From Thermaceae bacterium (GTDB lineage Bacteria; Deinococcota; Deinococci; Deinococcales; Thermaceae), in the NCBI GenBank assembly GCA_015478585.1, contig JADMIM010000004.1, positions 1-64,000 on the forward strand: a DNA stretch of 64,000 nucleotides, written 5' to 3'. Below the pieces are notes generated by a model, which was given only the letters and a program-made list of their open reading frames with translations, was not told the DNA's origin and did no database searches. Below, piece after piece: positions 25,473 through 34,063 of the stretch. The position numbers and the translations under genes were made by a program. How positions within the stretch are numbered: the stretch's first letter is position 1; each line of letters starts with the position of its first letter.

Positions 25473-26759
25473 ATGTCCCTGCGTACCCGTCTGGCCCTGA
25501 TTGCCGCTGGGCTCACCCTGGCGGGGCTGGCGCTGGGGCTGGCGCTGCTGTATTTGCTGCTCGAGCGTACCCGGCTCTCCGACTTGGATCGTGAACTGGC
25601 CTTTCAGGCTCAGACCGTGCTGGCGGCGGCTCAGGCCGACCCCAACAACGAAATTCCCCCCGAACTCGAGGACGACCTGACCCTGCAATCAGGCATCAGC
25701 TCGATGCTGGTTTTTCGGGAGGGCAAGCTGGTATTTGCCGGAGGAGCCCTCAATGCCAACTACCCGCTCGACCGGGCGGCGCTGCTTCAGGGGTATGGGG
25801 TCTCGAGCGTGCGCGGTTGGAGGGTGCATACTCTCTCGCGGGGCAAGCTAACCGTACAGATAAGCCGTCCCCTGGCTTCGCTGGGGCGGGGGCTTACGCG
25901 CTATGCCGAAGTAGCCATACCCCTGACCCTGAGTCTAGGGTTGTTCGCAGGGGGCATGGCCTGGCTGTTGGTGGGGTTAGCCTTGCAACAACTCGAGGCC
26001 CTCACTCAGGCCACCGCACATTTCGAGGAAGGCATCCAGGTGCCCTCTTCTACCGGCAACGACGAGGTTTCTACCCTGGCCCGCTCCTTCCGGGATTTGC
26101 TGGGGAGGCTGCGCGAGCAGCGCGCACGGGAGCAACGTTTCCTGACTTATGCGGCCCACGAGCTACGCACCCCCATCTCGGCTTTTCGGGCCAACCTGGA
26201 AGCCGCGCAGTTCCGAGGCAAACTGGATGCCCCCCAGATCGAGCGGCTGCACGGCGAGGCCCTGCGGCTGGAAACCCTGGCGCAAAACCTGCTGGCCCTC
26301 TCGAGGGCCGAGTCGGGCGAGATTCGTAAGCAGGATGTGGATTTGGCCGACCTGGTTTCCGAAGCCTTTGACCGTTTTCAACCCTTGGCCCTGGAACGGG
26401 GCATGGAACTCGAGCTCGATGCCAGCCCAGCACCCGTTCAGGCCGACCCCCGGCTGTTGGAGCAGGCCCTCAACAATCTGGTCATCAACGCGCTGCGCTA
26501 CGGCAAGGTCGGTTTTGTCCGGCTGAGCAGCGGTTTGAGACAGGATACAGCCTGGCTCGAGGTCGCCGATGGTGGGCCAGGTTTCCCAGAAAACCTGCCA
26601 GAAGGCTTGGGGCTGCGGGTAGCTCGCACGGTGGCCCAGGCCCTAGACGGGAACTTCATCATGGAAAATGCTCAGGGAGCCAAAGCCCGGCTGGAGTTGC
26701 CCGCCTATATTGGCCCTCCCACCCAGCTTCCATCCAAGGAACAACAAATGCGTTCCTGA
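25473..26759 (+). CDS. sensor histidine kinase
   Basis: 428 aa. TM1 at 7-30, a periplasmic domain of about 110 residues, TM2 about 147-170, HAMP linker, then the dimerisation helix with phospho-acceptor H229 (FLTYAAHELRTPISAFRANLE), N-box ALNNLVINALRYG and G-box DGGPGFPENLPEGLGL. Autophosphorylates and passes phosphate to the upstream response regulator. The stimulus is unknown; downstream is a small membrane-anchored protein that could be an accessory. Confidence 0.92.
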   Translation: MSLRTRLALIAAGLTLAGLALGLALLYLLLERTRLSDLDRELAFQAQTVLAAAQADPNNEIPPELEDDLTLQSGISSMLVFREGKLVFAGGALNANYPLDRAALLQGYGVSSVRGWRVHTLSRGKLTVQISRPLASLGRGLTRYAEVAIPLTLSLGLFAGGMAWLLVGLALQQLEALTQATAHFEEGIQVPSSTGNDEVSTLARSFRDLLGRLREQRAREQRFLTYAAHELRTPISAFRANLEAAQFRGKLDAPQIERLHGEALRLETLAQNLLALSRAESGEIRKQDVDLADLVSEAFDRFQPLALERGMELELDASPAPVQADPRLLEQALNNLVINALRYGKVGFVRLSSGLRQDTAWLEVADGGPGFPENLPEGLGLRVARTVAQALDGNFIMENAQGAKARLELPAYIGPPTQLPSKEQQMRS

Positions 26760-26837
26760 CCTACCAGGCTCGAGCAGCAGGGCCCGGCTTCACCTCTAGT
26801 TCACTGCTGTGGACTACAACCTCAGGTGGAGGATGTG

Positions 26838-27254
26838 GTGAGGCGCTGGGTTTGGGTAGCAGCGGGGATCGTGGGCATCGGGCTGACGCTGGGAATCGGG
26901 CTCAAAACGCTGGCCCCCATGCCTGTGCCACCTTATCCGGCTGGCCCCAGCGTGATTTATCCACCCCGCACCCTGCCTGAGCATACCCGACTAATCTTGA
27001 TGGATAAGGGGGACAGTCCGGTCTGGCAAAGCGGCGAAACGCTGAGCCCCACCGCCCTCGAGGATGCCGCCTACTTATCCTTCAAACTGCCCTCGGGCCT
27101 GACCTACACCTACGCCACCACAAAAACACCACCCAAATCCCTCCCAGGGCTCGAGGTGCAGGTGGGCAACCACAAGCTCACCCTGGGTCTGTTGGTGAGA
27201 AATCGGGGCTATACCCTCAGCGCCAACGGCGAGCTGCTACGGAAAATTCCCTAG
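26838..27254 (+). CDS. small membrane-anchored protein of unknown function
   Basis: About 138 aa from the GTG at 26838, chosen because GGTGGAGG lies 5 nt upstream; GTG at 26835 is equally possible. One N-terminal membrane helix (WVWVAAGIVGIGLTLGIGL), a proline-rich stretch (MPVPPYPAGPSVIYPP) and a beta-rich extracytoplasmic domain. Follows the histidine kinase by about 80 bp. The stop TAG (27252-27254) is the start of a TAGAGCAGTTTTC repeat end. No family recognised. Confidence 0.6.
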   Translation: MRRWVWVAAGIVGIGLTLGIGLKTLAPMPVPPYPAGPSVIYPPRTLPEHTRLILMDKGDSPVWQSGETLSPTALEDAAYLSFKLPSGLTYTYATTKTPPKSLPGLEVQVGNHKLTLGLLVRNRGYTLSANGELLRKIP

Positions 27255-27270
27255 AGCAGTTTTCATGAAT
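27252..27270 (+). repeat. TA-GAGCAGTTTTC element, single end, at stop codon
   Basis: TAGAGCAGTTTTCATGAAT starts at the stop codon of the preceding gene. The same end with ATGAAT extension occurs at 41439-41457. One base differs from the family consensus GAGCGG. Confidence 0.6.
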
Positions 27271-27298
27271 ACCCCGCATCACATCGCCTCTAGGACAT

Positions 27299-27407
27299 TA
27301 GAGCGGTTTTCAGAAAGCATAGCGCAGTCCACTGGGTTAGAAAGACCATACCTAGCTCCTTTTTGCCGCGACTTCTAGCGGCAAAAATAGCGCAAACCGC
27401 AATAGAA
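27299..27407 (+). repeat. TA-GAGCGGTTTTC element, long copy A
   Basis: 109 bp beginning TAGAGCGGTTTTCAGAAAGC and including GTTAGAAAGACC, CCTAGCTCC, TTTTTGCCGC, TAGCGGCAAAAATAG and ending AAACCGCAATAGAA. It follows copies B (40213), C (45014) and D (63779, inverted) closely but, like B and C, stops short of the second terminal repeat seen in D. Confidence 0.85.
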
Positions 27408-27440
27408 TTGCCCTGCTAACAAATCCTGCTCGGGAGCATA

Positions 27441-27484
27441 TTGACAACTGCCTCGAGCTGGGAAATAATATCGCAAACGTTTGC
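27441..27484 (+). promoter_or_regulatory. lacI-type promoter with autoregulatory operator
   Basis: TTGACA (27441-27446), 17-bp spacer, AATAAT (27464-27469), then the perfect palindrome GCAAACGTTTGC (27473-27484) at the expected transcription start. This is the classic LacI/GalR half-site arrangement with central CG. Binding by the adjacent regulator would block the whole sugar island transcribed from here. Confidence 0.85.
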
Positions 27485-27566
27485 ATAAACTTGGGCTTCT
27501 CAGATGGGATAGTGTTGTGTTCTTGCCGTATGGAATAGTTTTTATTTTTTGCACACGATTGCAGCC

Positions 27567-28568
27567 ATGATAAAGATAGAAGATGTCGCCAAGCTGGCCG
27601 AGGTCTCTTCCTCGACCGTCTCGAGGGCTTTGACTCGGCCCGACATGGTAGCCCCATCTACCCGGGAGCGGGTCATCCGGGCCGCTCATCAGCTTGGCTA
27701 CCAGCCCAACAAACTGGCTCGAGGCTTGCGTAAACAACAAAGCCACTTGCTGGGACTGATGGTCACCGATATCCTGGCCCCTTTCCACGCCACCCTCGCT
27801 AAAGGCGTGCAGGATGCTGCCGAAAAGCATGGCTACGTGGTGTTTTTGTTCAACACCGACGAACAGCCCGAAAAGGAAGAGCGCTATCTCAAAGAGCTGC
27901 AAAGCCACCTTCCAGAAGGGTTGTTGATCGTGCCCACCAGCAAAACCCGGCAAAACCTGGGTATTGTGGGCAATCTCACCGTCATCGAGCTCGACCGCAC
28001 CAGTGGCACTCCCGGCGTACACAGTGTTCTGGTGGATAACGTCACCGGCGCACGGGGTGCAGTAGAACACCTGATCAAACTCGGGCACCGGCGCATCGGC
28101 ATGGTGGCCGGGCCTCACTCCGTGACCACCGCGCTCGAGCGTCTGGAAGGCTACAAGCAAGCCCTGCTGAGCGCGGGCTTACAGGTACAAGAAGAGCTGA
28201 TTGCCACCGGCGACCACAAGGAGGAAGGGGGCTACCGAGCCACCCAAACCCTGCTGTCCCTGCCGCCCAAGCTGCGCCCCACAGCGCTATTTGTCGGCAA
28301 TAGCGAGATGGCCGCAGGGGCTGTGCTGGCAGTGCGAGACTTGCACCTGAACATCCCCAACCAACTTTCGCTGATTAGTTTTGACGATACCCGCTGGGCA
28401 CGCTTGATGCAGCCTGCCCTGAGCGTAGTAGCCCAACCCGCCTATGACCTGGGTTATATCGCCTGCGAAACCCTGATTTCGCTGCTCAAGCGCGACAAAC
28501 CCGTCCCAACCACCACCCTGCGGCTTAATACCGAACTCATCATCCGCCAGTCCACCGCTCCCCGATAG
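27567..28568 (+). CDS. LacI-family transcriptional regulator
   Basis: 333 aa from the ATG at 27567 (a TTG at 27549 is less likely). N-terminal LacI helix-turn-helix and hinge: IKIEDVAKLAEVSSSTVSRAL, then RVIRAAHQLGYQPNKLARGLR. The periplasmic-binding-like effector domain runs to the end (LGLMVTDILAPFHA, LIKLGHRRIGMVAGP, ISFDDTRWA). Expected to repress the following aldolase-kinase-ABC-fucose genes through GCAAACGTTTGC and release on sugar binding. First gene of the island; next gene starts 8 bp after the stop. Confidence 0.93.
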   Translation: MIKIEDVAKLAEVSSSTVSRALTRPDMVAPSTRERVIRAAHQLGYQPNKLARGLRKQQSHLLGLMVTDILAPFHATLAKGVQDAAEKHGYVVFLFNTDEQPEKEERYLKELQSHLPEGLLIVPTSKTRQNLGIVGNLTVIELDRTSGTPGVHSVLVDNVTGARGAVEHLIKLGHRRIGMVAGPHSVTTALERLEGYKQALLSAGLQVQEELIATGDHKEEGGYRATQTLLSLPPKLRPTALFVGNSEMAAGAVLAVRDLHLNIPNQLSLISFDDTRWARLMQPALSVVAQPAYDLGYIACETLISLLKRDKPVPTTTLRLNTELIIRQSTAPR

Positions 28569-28576
28569 AGGCTTTT

Positions 28577-29230
28577 ATGCGACTATACCTGGACTCTGCC
28601 GACCTTTCTAACCTCTTGCCCCTGCTGGAGACTGGGGTGTTTTACGGAGTGACCACCAACCCCTTGGTTTTGCGCGAGAGCCGGGTTCCCCTCAGCAGTC
28701 TGGGCAATTTTGCCAAGGCGGTGCTGGCCCAAGGAGCCAAGGAGGTCTATTTCCAAACCTGGGGTGAAAAACCGCAGGAACTGCTCGAGCGCGGACGCAA
28801 GTTGGCCCACCTCGATGAACGGGTCGTGGTGAAACTGCCCGCGACCCGCGAGGGGCTAAGCGCCGCCGCCGGGCTGCACAAAGAAGGCATCAAAATCTGT
28901 ATCACTGCGGTCTATACCCCTTTTCAGGTGCTCTTGGCCTCTGCCGTAGGAGCAGCTTATGTGGCCCCTTATCTGGGGCGTATCAACGATTCGGGGCGCG
29001 ATGGCTACGCTATTGTTTCCAAGATGGCCCAAGCCCTAGCACACACCAAGTCGTCTACCGAAATTCTGGCGGCCAGCATCCGCTCCAGCGCCGATTTGGT
29101 TACACTAGCCCAGGACGGCATACGCTGCATCACCTTTCCCACCCGCATCGCCGAGAGGCTGTTCGCCGAACCGATGACCCTCGAGGCCACCCAAGCCTTC
29201 GAGCAAGCCGCCCAGGAGGTAGCAAAGTGA
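28577..29230 (+). CDS. fructose-6-phosphate aldolase-type (FSA/TalC) aldolase
   Basis: 217 aa TIM barrel. Landmarks: LYLDSADL, GVTTNPLV, the Schiff-base K86 (VVVKLPAT), Y and R in VAPYLGRI, and SIRS. At the position that separates FSA aldolases (Gln) from transaldolases (Glu) it has Gln (Q60, YFQTWG), favouring simple aldol cleavage without phosphate-sugar transfer. It overlaps the kinase gene by 4 bp, so the two act together, plausibly cleaving the kinase product or a deoxy-sugar phosphate. Substrate inferred. Confidence 0.82.
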   Translation: MRLYLDSADLSNLLPLLETGVFYGVTTNPLVLRESRVPLSSLGNFAKAVLAQGAKEVYFQTWGEKPQELLERGRKLAHLDERVVVKLPATREGLSAAAGLHKEGIKICITAVYTPFQVLLASAVGAAYVAPYLGRINDSGRDGYAIVSKMAQALAHTKSSTEILAASIRSSADLVTLAQDGIRCITFPTRIAERLFAEPMTLEATQAFEQAAQEVAK

Positions 29231-30156
29231 TTGTTGTAGCCGGAGAAGCCCTGATTGATATGAACCCCTCTGAGGTGGGGGGCCAGATCGCCTACGTGCC
29301 TCATCCGGGGGGTTCACCCTACAACGTGGCGATGGGTATCGGGCGTTTGGGAACACCGGTTGGTTTTTTGGGCCGGATGTCCAGGGATGCCTTTGGCAGC
29401 TTGCTCAAGAAGCATCTGGCCGCCAGCAAGGTCGGCCTCGAGTACGTGCGCGAGGGCGATGAACTCACCACCTTGGCCCTGGTCACGCTCTCCGAGACCC
29501 GCGAACCTTTTTTCTCGTTCTACTGCGAGAACACCGCCGACCGGCTGATGCTCCCCGAAGATTTGCCGGTCTCTTTCCCCAAGGAAGCTGCCCTGCACTT
29601 CGGTTCGATTTCGCTGCTACTAGAGCCCACGGCCTCGACCCTCGAGTTTTTGATGCGGCGGGAGACCCGGCGGCGCTTCCTCTCCTTAGACCCCAACGTG
29701 CGGCCCTTTCTGATTCGCAACAAAGACCAATACCTCGAGCGGCTGCTGGGTTGGCTGGGGCAGGTGGATTTAGTCAAGGTCAGCCAAGCCGACCTCGAGT
29801 GGCTATACCCCGGTGAGAGCCTGGAAGATATCGCCCAGGAATGGAAAAAGTACGGCCCCGCACTGGTCATCGTGACGCAGGGGGGACAGGGTGCTTTTGC
29901 CGTCACCCCTACTCAAACCATCCACGTGCAGGCCCCCCAAATCACCGTGGTGGATACCGTGGGCGCGGGGGACTCGTTCATGTCGGGGACTTTGAGCTGG
30001 CTCTGGCGCTCGGGAGCCCTCAGCCGGAGCGCACTACAATCGCTTTCCTCGGAGCAGATTGCCGCTCTGCTCGATTTTGCCGTAAAGACGGCGGCCCTGA
30101 CTTGCACGCGGGCTGGGGCCGATCCCCCCTGGCAAGAGGAGGTGACATGGCTTTAG
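29227..30156 (+). CDS. PfkB-family carbohydrate kinase
   Basis: 309 aa ribokinase-fold sugar kinase, GTG start within the overlap with the aldolase gene. N-terminal signature GGSPYNVAMGIGRLG..VGFLGRMSRDAFG and C-terminal catalytic DTVGAGDSFMSG with the base Asp; SLDPNVRPFL is also typical. Phosphorylates a ketose or sugar acid using ATP. Resembles fructokinases and ketodeoxygluconokinases; the neighbouring fucose genes suggest a deoxy-ketose or KDG-like substrate, but this is not proven. Confidence 0.85.
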   Translation: MIVVAGEALIDMNPSEVGGQIAYVPHPGGSPYNVAMGIGRLGTPVGFLGRMSRDAFGSLLKKHLAASKVGLEYVREGDELTTLALVTLSETREPFFSFYCENTADRLMLPEDLPVSFPKEAALHFGSISLLLEPTASTLEFLMRRETRRRFLSLDPNVRPFLIRNKDQYLERLLGWLGQVDLVKVSQADLEWLYPGESLEDIAQEWKKYGPALVIVTQGGQGAFAVTPTQTIHVQAPQITVVDTVGAGDSFMSGTLSWLWRSGALSRSALQSLSSEQIAALLDFAVKTAALTCTRAGADPPWQEEVTWL

Positions 30157-30287
30157 CTCAGAGGATGAGCGCTGCGTCCCACACGCCAATGTAAGCGCGC
30201 AACCCCATCCTTCCGAGCTCAAAGCCCCCAAAAACCCTGACCGCATGACGGCTTTAGGCATGGAGTACCTCTCGAGGAGGCCTTTCG

Positions 30288-31763
30288 ATGTTACCAAAAT
30301 CACTTCCAAGAACTGTGGCTTTTGTTGCTGGGGCGCTGCTAGCTCTGGCCCTGGCCCAGAAACCCTACGACGGGGTAGAAGCCACCGTGCTGACCTTTAC
30401 CGGTCCCCAGATTGCCGAACCTTTGCAGCGCCGTGCGCCGGAGTTTGAAAAGCTCACCGGAGCCAAAATTAAAGTTGTCACGGTTCCCTTCTCCGACCTC
30501 TACCAGCAAATTCTCACCGACGGCACTACCGGCACCAACAGCTATCAGGCTTGGGTCTTCGCCCCGCAGTGGCTGGCCGACTTCGTGCCTGCGGGCATCG
30601 TCGAGGAGATTACGTCCAAGGTACAGACCAACAAAGACCTGCAGTGGTCGGATATCGCCCCCTTTTTCCGTAACTTTAGTACCAGTTATGGCGGCAAAAC
30701 CTACACCGTGCCCCTGGATGGTGACTTCCAGATGGTCTACTACCGCACCGACGTGCTACAAAAACTGGGCCTCAAGCCCCCGCAGACCTGGGATGACTAT
30801 CTAGCCATCGCCAAGGCTGCCAACGGCAAAAACCTTTCCATTGATGGCAAGCCCATCTATGGTTCTTGTATCGCCAAAAAGCGCAATGCCCAGAGCTACT
30901 GGATGTTCACCTCGATTCTGGGAGGCTACGTACAGAGCTTGGGCACCAAGCAAGGGGCTTTCTTCGACACCACCAGCATGAAGCCTCTGGTCAAAAATGA
31001 TGCCTTCGCCGAGGCTTTACGGGTGTATAAAGCCACCTCTCAGTTTGGCCCACCCGACGAGCTAAACCTCGACGTAGGCGACACCCGTGGCCTGTTCAGC
31101 AGTGGGCGCTGTGCCCTCTCGGTAGATTGGGGCGATATTGGCCCGCTGTCGGTAGACCCCAAGACCTCCAAGGTCAAGGACAAAGTAGGGGCGATTATTC
31201 TGCCTGGCAGCAAGCGAGTGCTCGACCGGGCTACGGGCAAGCTGGTCAACTGTGATGCCCAGCGCTGCCCCTATGCCATCAACGGGGTCAATCACGCTCC
31301 CTATGCTGCCTTCGGGGGCTGGTCGGGAGGCATCAACGCCAAGGCCGATGCCAAACAGCAGCAGATGCTCTTCGATTTCTTCGCCTACATGAGCGCCCCC
31401 GCAGAATCCGGCAAAGACGTGACCATCGGGATTACTGGCTTCAACCCCTTCCGAACCGCACACTTCAAAAACCTGAGCAACTGGACTGCAGCGGGCTTCA
31501 GCGTGGCAGGGGCCAAGAACTACCTGGGGGCCATCGAGCAGAGCCTGAATAGCCCCAACATGATCCTCGACTTGCGCATCCCCAAAAACCAGCAGTATCA
31601 ACAGGTGGTGCTGGACAAGGCTTTGTCCCAGTTCCTGGCAGGAGAAATCAACGCCCAGCAGACCATGGATCAGATTGACGTGGGCTGGGAAGAAATTACC
31701 AACACCGAAGGCCGCGATGCCCAGCTCAAGGCCTATCGCCTGACCCTGAGCATAGACAAGTAG
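30288..31763 (+). CDS. sugar ABC transporter substrate-binding protein
   Basis: 491 aa, family-1 extracellular binding protein. Signal peptide SLPRTVAFVAGALLALALA; then a binding fold with LTFTGPQIAEPLQRRAPEFEKLTGAKI, AWVFAPQWLADF, VPLDGDFQMVYYRTDVLQKLGLKPPQTWDDYL and GGWSGGINAKA. GAGGAGG lies upstream of the ATG. Long for its class, it contains a cysteine-bearing segment (KLVNCDAQRCPYAI) that may form a disulfide. Delivers sugar to the two permeases downstream; no ATPase is encoded here, so a shared MsmK-type ATPase is expected. Confidence 0.88.
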   Translation: MLPKSLPRTVAFVAGALLALALAQKPYDGVEATVLTFTGPQIAEPLQRRAPEFEKLTGAKIKVVTVPFSDLYQQILTDGTTGTNSYQAWVFAPQWLADFVPAGIVEEITSKVQTNKDLQWSDIAPFFRNFSTSYGGKTYTVPLDGDFQMVYYRTDVLQKLGLKPPQTWDDYLAIAKAANGKNLSIDGKPIYGSCIAKKRNAQSYWMFTSILGGYVQSLGTKQGAFFDTTSMKPLVKNDAFAEALRVYKATSQFGPPDELNLDVGDTRGLFSSGRCALSVDWGDIGPLSVDPKTSKVKDKVGAIILPGSKRVLDRATGKLVNCDAQRCPYAINGVNHAPYAAFGGWSGGINAKADAKQQQMLFDFFAYMSAPAESGKDVTIGITGFNPFRTAHFKNLSNWTAAGFSVAGAKNYLGAIEQSLNSPNMILDLRIPKNQQYQQVVLDKALSQFLAGEINAQQTMDQIDVGWEEITNTEGRDAQLKAYRLTLSIDK

Positions 31764-31871
31764 CCGCAGGGGCCGAGGGCACGGCGGCACAACAACCCCA
31801 GCCCTTTGCTCTCGGCCCAGGTCTGTATATAACCCAAGCAGATATCTTCAGTGGCTATCGGAAAGGGACTT

Positions 31872-32957
31872 ATGGCGCGGTGGACGGATTGGCTCGAGCG
31901 CAAGGCTGGTGCGATATTCCTGTGGCCCGCAGTGCTGCTTATGCTGGCCCTGGCGATTTTCCCGTTGCTGGCCTCGATATATCTCTCGTTCTCGCGCATT
32001 CAGTTCAGGGCCGGTACGGTCAGTTTCAACTTCGTAGGCTGGGCCAACTACAAACGGCTGCTGTTAGGCACCGAGCAGACCCATTTTCTGGGCATTGGCA
32101 AGACCCTGACCCCACTGGGGTGGATTCTGCTGGCCGGACTGGTCGGGCTTTTGCTGTGGTGGGTGGTTCGGCATCTACAGCGTAAAGGCAGCCTGAGGGG
32201 CCTGGCGTACCGCCTAGGGGTAAGTGCCCTGCTTATTTTTCTGCTCTGGACGCTGCTGAGCCGCTTGGCAGGCCAGCCTGGTACGGTGCAGACCACACTG
32301 GTATACGTGCTTTTTGGCACGGTGATGCAGTATCTGTTGGGTCTGGGGCTGGCCCTGCTGTGTGCGCAAAGATTGCCGGGGATTCGCTTTTTCCGAGTGA
32401 TTTACCTGCTACCCCTAGCCATCACCCCTGTGGGAGTAGCCTATATGTTCCGTATGCTCACCGACACTGGGCGGGGGCCGCTCAATCCCCTATGGCAAGC
32501 TCTGGGACTCACTAACTTCTCCTGGGTCAACGAGCCCTGGGGAGCCCGCTTGGCGGTGATGATTGGCGACGTGTGGCAGTGGACTCCTTTCATGTTTATC
32601 GTGCTGCTAGCGGCTGTACAGAGCTTACCCCAAGAGCAAATCGAGGCTGCCGTAGTAGATGGAGCCAGCCGGATACAAACTTTTATCTACATTGTCTTTC
32701 CCTATTTGATTCCGGTCAGCGCCAGCCTCCTCCTGATTCGCCTGATCGAGGCTTTCAAAATTGTAGACCTGCCCAACGTGCTCACCAACGGCGGGCCAGG
32801 AACCGCCACCGAGTCCATGACCTTGCAAGCCTTTTTCGCCTGGCGCACCTTGGATTTGGGTGGGGCAGCAGCTATCGCCTTTCTTCTGCTGATTTTGGTC
32901 AGCCTGATTGCTACCATCTATGCCAACGTAGTAGTCGCCAGGGCCAGGGGAGATTGA
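31872..32957 (+). CDS. sugar ABC transporter permease 1
   Basis: 361 aa from the ATG at 31872 (31851 also possible). MalF-like, with the EAA ATPase-contact loop EQIEAAVVDGASRIQTFIYIVFPYLIP at about 262-285. Between the first helix and the conserved core it has two extra helices (WILLAGLVGLLLWWVV, GVSALLIFLLWTLLS), making it longer than typical MalF-type permeases outside the E. coli type. Partner permease begins 2 bp later. Confidence 0.87.
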   Translation: MARWTDWLERKAGAIFLWPAVLLMLALAIFPLLASIYLSFSRIQFRAGTVSFNFVGWANYKRLLLGTEQTHFLGIGKTLTPLGWILLAGLVGLLLWWVVRHLQRKGSLRGLAYRLGVSALLIFLLWTLLSRLAGQPGTVQTTLVYVLFGTVMQYLLGLGLALLCAQRLPGIRFFRVIYLLPLAITPVGVAYMFRMLTDTGRGPLNPLWQALGLTNFSWVNEPWGARLAVMIGDVWQWTPFMFIVLLAAVQSLPQEQIEAAVVDGASRIQTFIYIVFPYLIPVSASLLLIRLIEAFKIVDLPNVLTNGGPGTATESMTLQAFFAWRTLDLGGAAAIAFLLLILVSLIATIYANVVVARARGD

Positions 32958-32959
32958 CC

Positions 32960-33973
32960 ATGCGGCAGGATTCTCCCTTCGCGCCCTCCCCTCTTTCCAA
33001 GGTGCTTTCGTATCTGGCTTTGCTGGTCTGGGCAGTGGTGGTGCTCTTTCCCATCTACTGGCTTGTCGTGACCTCGCTCAAAGAGCCCATAGACGTGTTT
33101 GAGGGGCCTAAATACCTGCCTTTCGTGGATTTCACCCCCTCGAGTCACGCCTGGAAATATGTCTTTGGCCCGCTGGGGTCTTCAATTTTCAATGCCTACC
33201 GAAATACCCTGGTGGTGGCCCTGGCAAGCTCGCTACTGACCCTGATATTGGGCACTATGGCAGCTTATGGCCTGACCCGCTTCACCTATCGCCCCAGGGT
33301 GGGCATCATCCTGAGTTTTGTGGCCTGCATCCTGCTGGGTGTGCTGCTGGTCGCGCTTGGCTTGCCCTGGAAACTGGCCCTGATAATAGTCCTGGTACTT
33401 TTTTTTCTGGTGACCCAAACCTTGGGCAAACGCTCGAGGCGCAGCTTAGGCAATAGCGATATCGCCTTCTGGATGATTTCCAACCGAATTTTGCCGCCAG
33501 TGGTGGTGGTTATCCCGCTCTACGTGCTCTATCAGCAGTTAGGGCTGCTGGATACCCCCACCGCACTGATTATTACCTACACCGCCACCAACCTGCCGAT
33601 TGCGGTGTGGCTGATGCGCGACTACTTCACAGGTATCCCCCAAGAACTCGAGGAGTGTGCTCAGATTGACGGGGCCAGCCGTTTTCGCATTTTTGCCTCC
33701 ATCGTGCTGCCTTTGGCAATGCCTGGCATCATCGCCACCTTTTTGTTGGTGTTGGTTTTTGCCTGGAACGAGTATCTGGTGGCACTCTTCCTCTCCAAGG
33801 CCAATGCCCAGACCATGCCGCTGATGGTTTCGGCCATGAGCGGAACCCGTGGAACAGAGTGGTGGTATATGTCGGTGGTAATTCTAATCATGATCCTGCC
33901 GGTGATTTTCCTGGCGATTTTGCTCGAGCGCTACATCCAGCGCGGGCTTTTGGTGGGGGCGGTGAAGGGATAA
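32960..33973 (+). CDS. sugar ABC transporter permease 2
   Basis: 337 aa from the ATG at 32960; the open frame reaches further upstream inside permease 1 but that part is not protein-like. MalG-like: SYLALLVWAVVVLFPIYWLVVTSLK at the start and EAA loop PQELEECAQIDGASRFRIFASIVLPLAMPG. An unusual insertion of two hydrophobic stretches (IILSFVACILLGVLLVALG, KLALIIVLVLFFLVT) at about 112-155 mirrors the insertion in permease 1, so the two form an extended channel of a distinct subtype. Confidence 0.87.
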   Translation: MRQDSPFAPSPLSKVLSYLALLVWAVVVLFPIYWLVVTSLKEPIDVFEGPKYLPFVDFTPSSHAWKYVFGPLGSSIFNAYRNTLVVALASSLLTLILGTMAAYGLTRFTYRPRVGIILSFVACILLGVLLVALGLPWKLALIIVLVLFFLVTQTLGKRSRRSLGNSDIAFWMISNRILPPVVVVIPLYVLYQQLGLLDTPTALIITYTATNLPIAVWLMRDYFTGIPQELEECAQIDGASRFRIFASIVLPLAMPGIIATFLLVLVFAWNEYLVALFLSKANAQTMPLMVSAMSGTRGTEWWYMSVVILIMILPVIFLAILLERYIQRGLLVGAVKG

Positions 33974-34063
33974 GTAAAGGGTAGAAGAACTTATCTTTTG
34001 CCCCTGGCCCGAACGGCAAAAACAGCGAAAACTGCAATGGGCGTATACCAGGGGTGAACCGCT

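Noticed and set aside
32573-32959. 129-residue N-terminal extension of permease 2
   Set aside because: It lies wholly inside permease 1 in another frame, and the MalG-like start with helix 1 begins at 32960.
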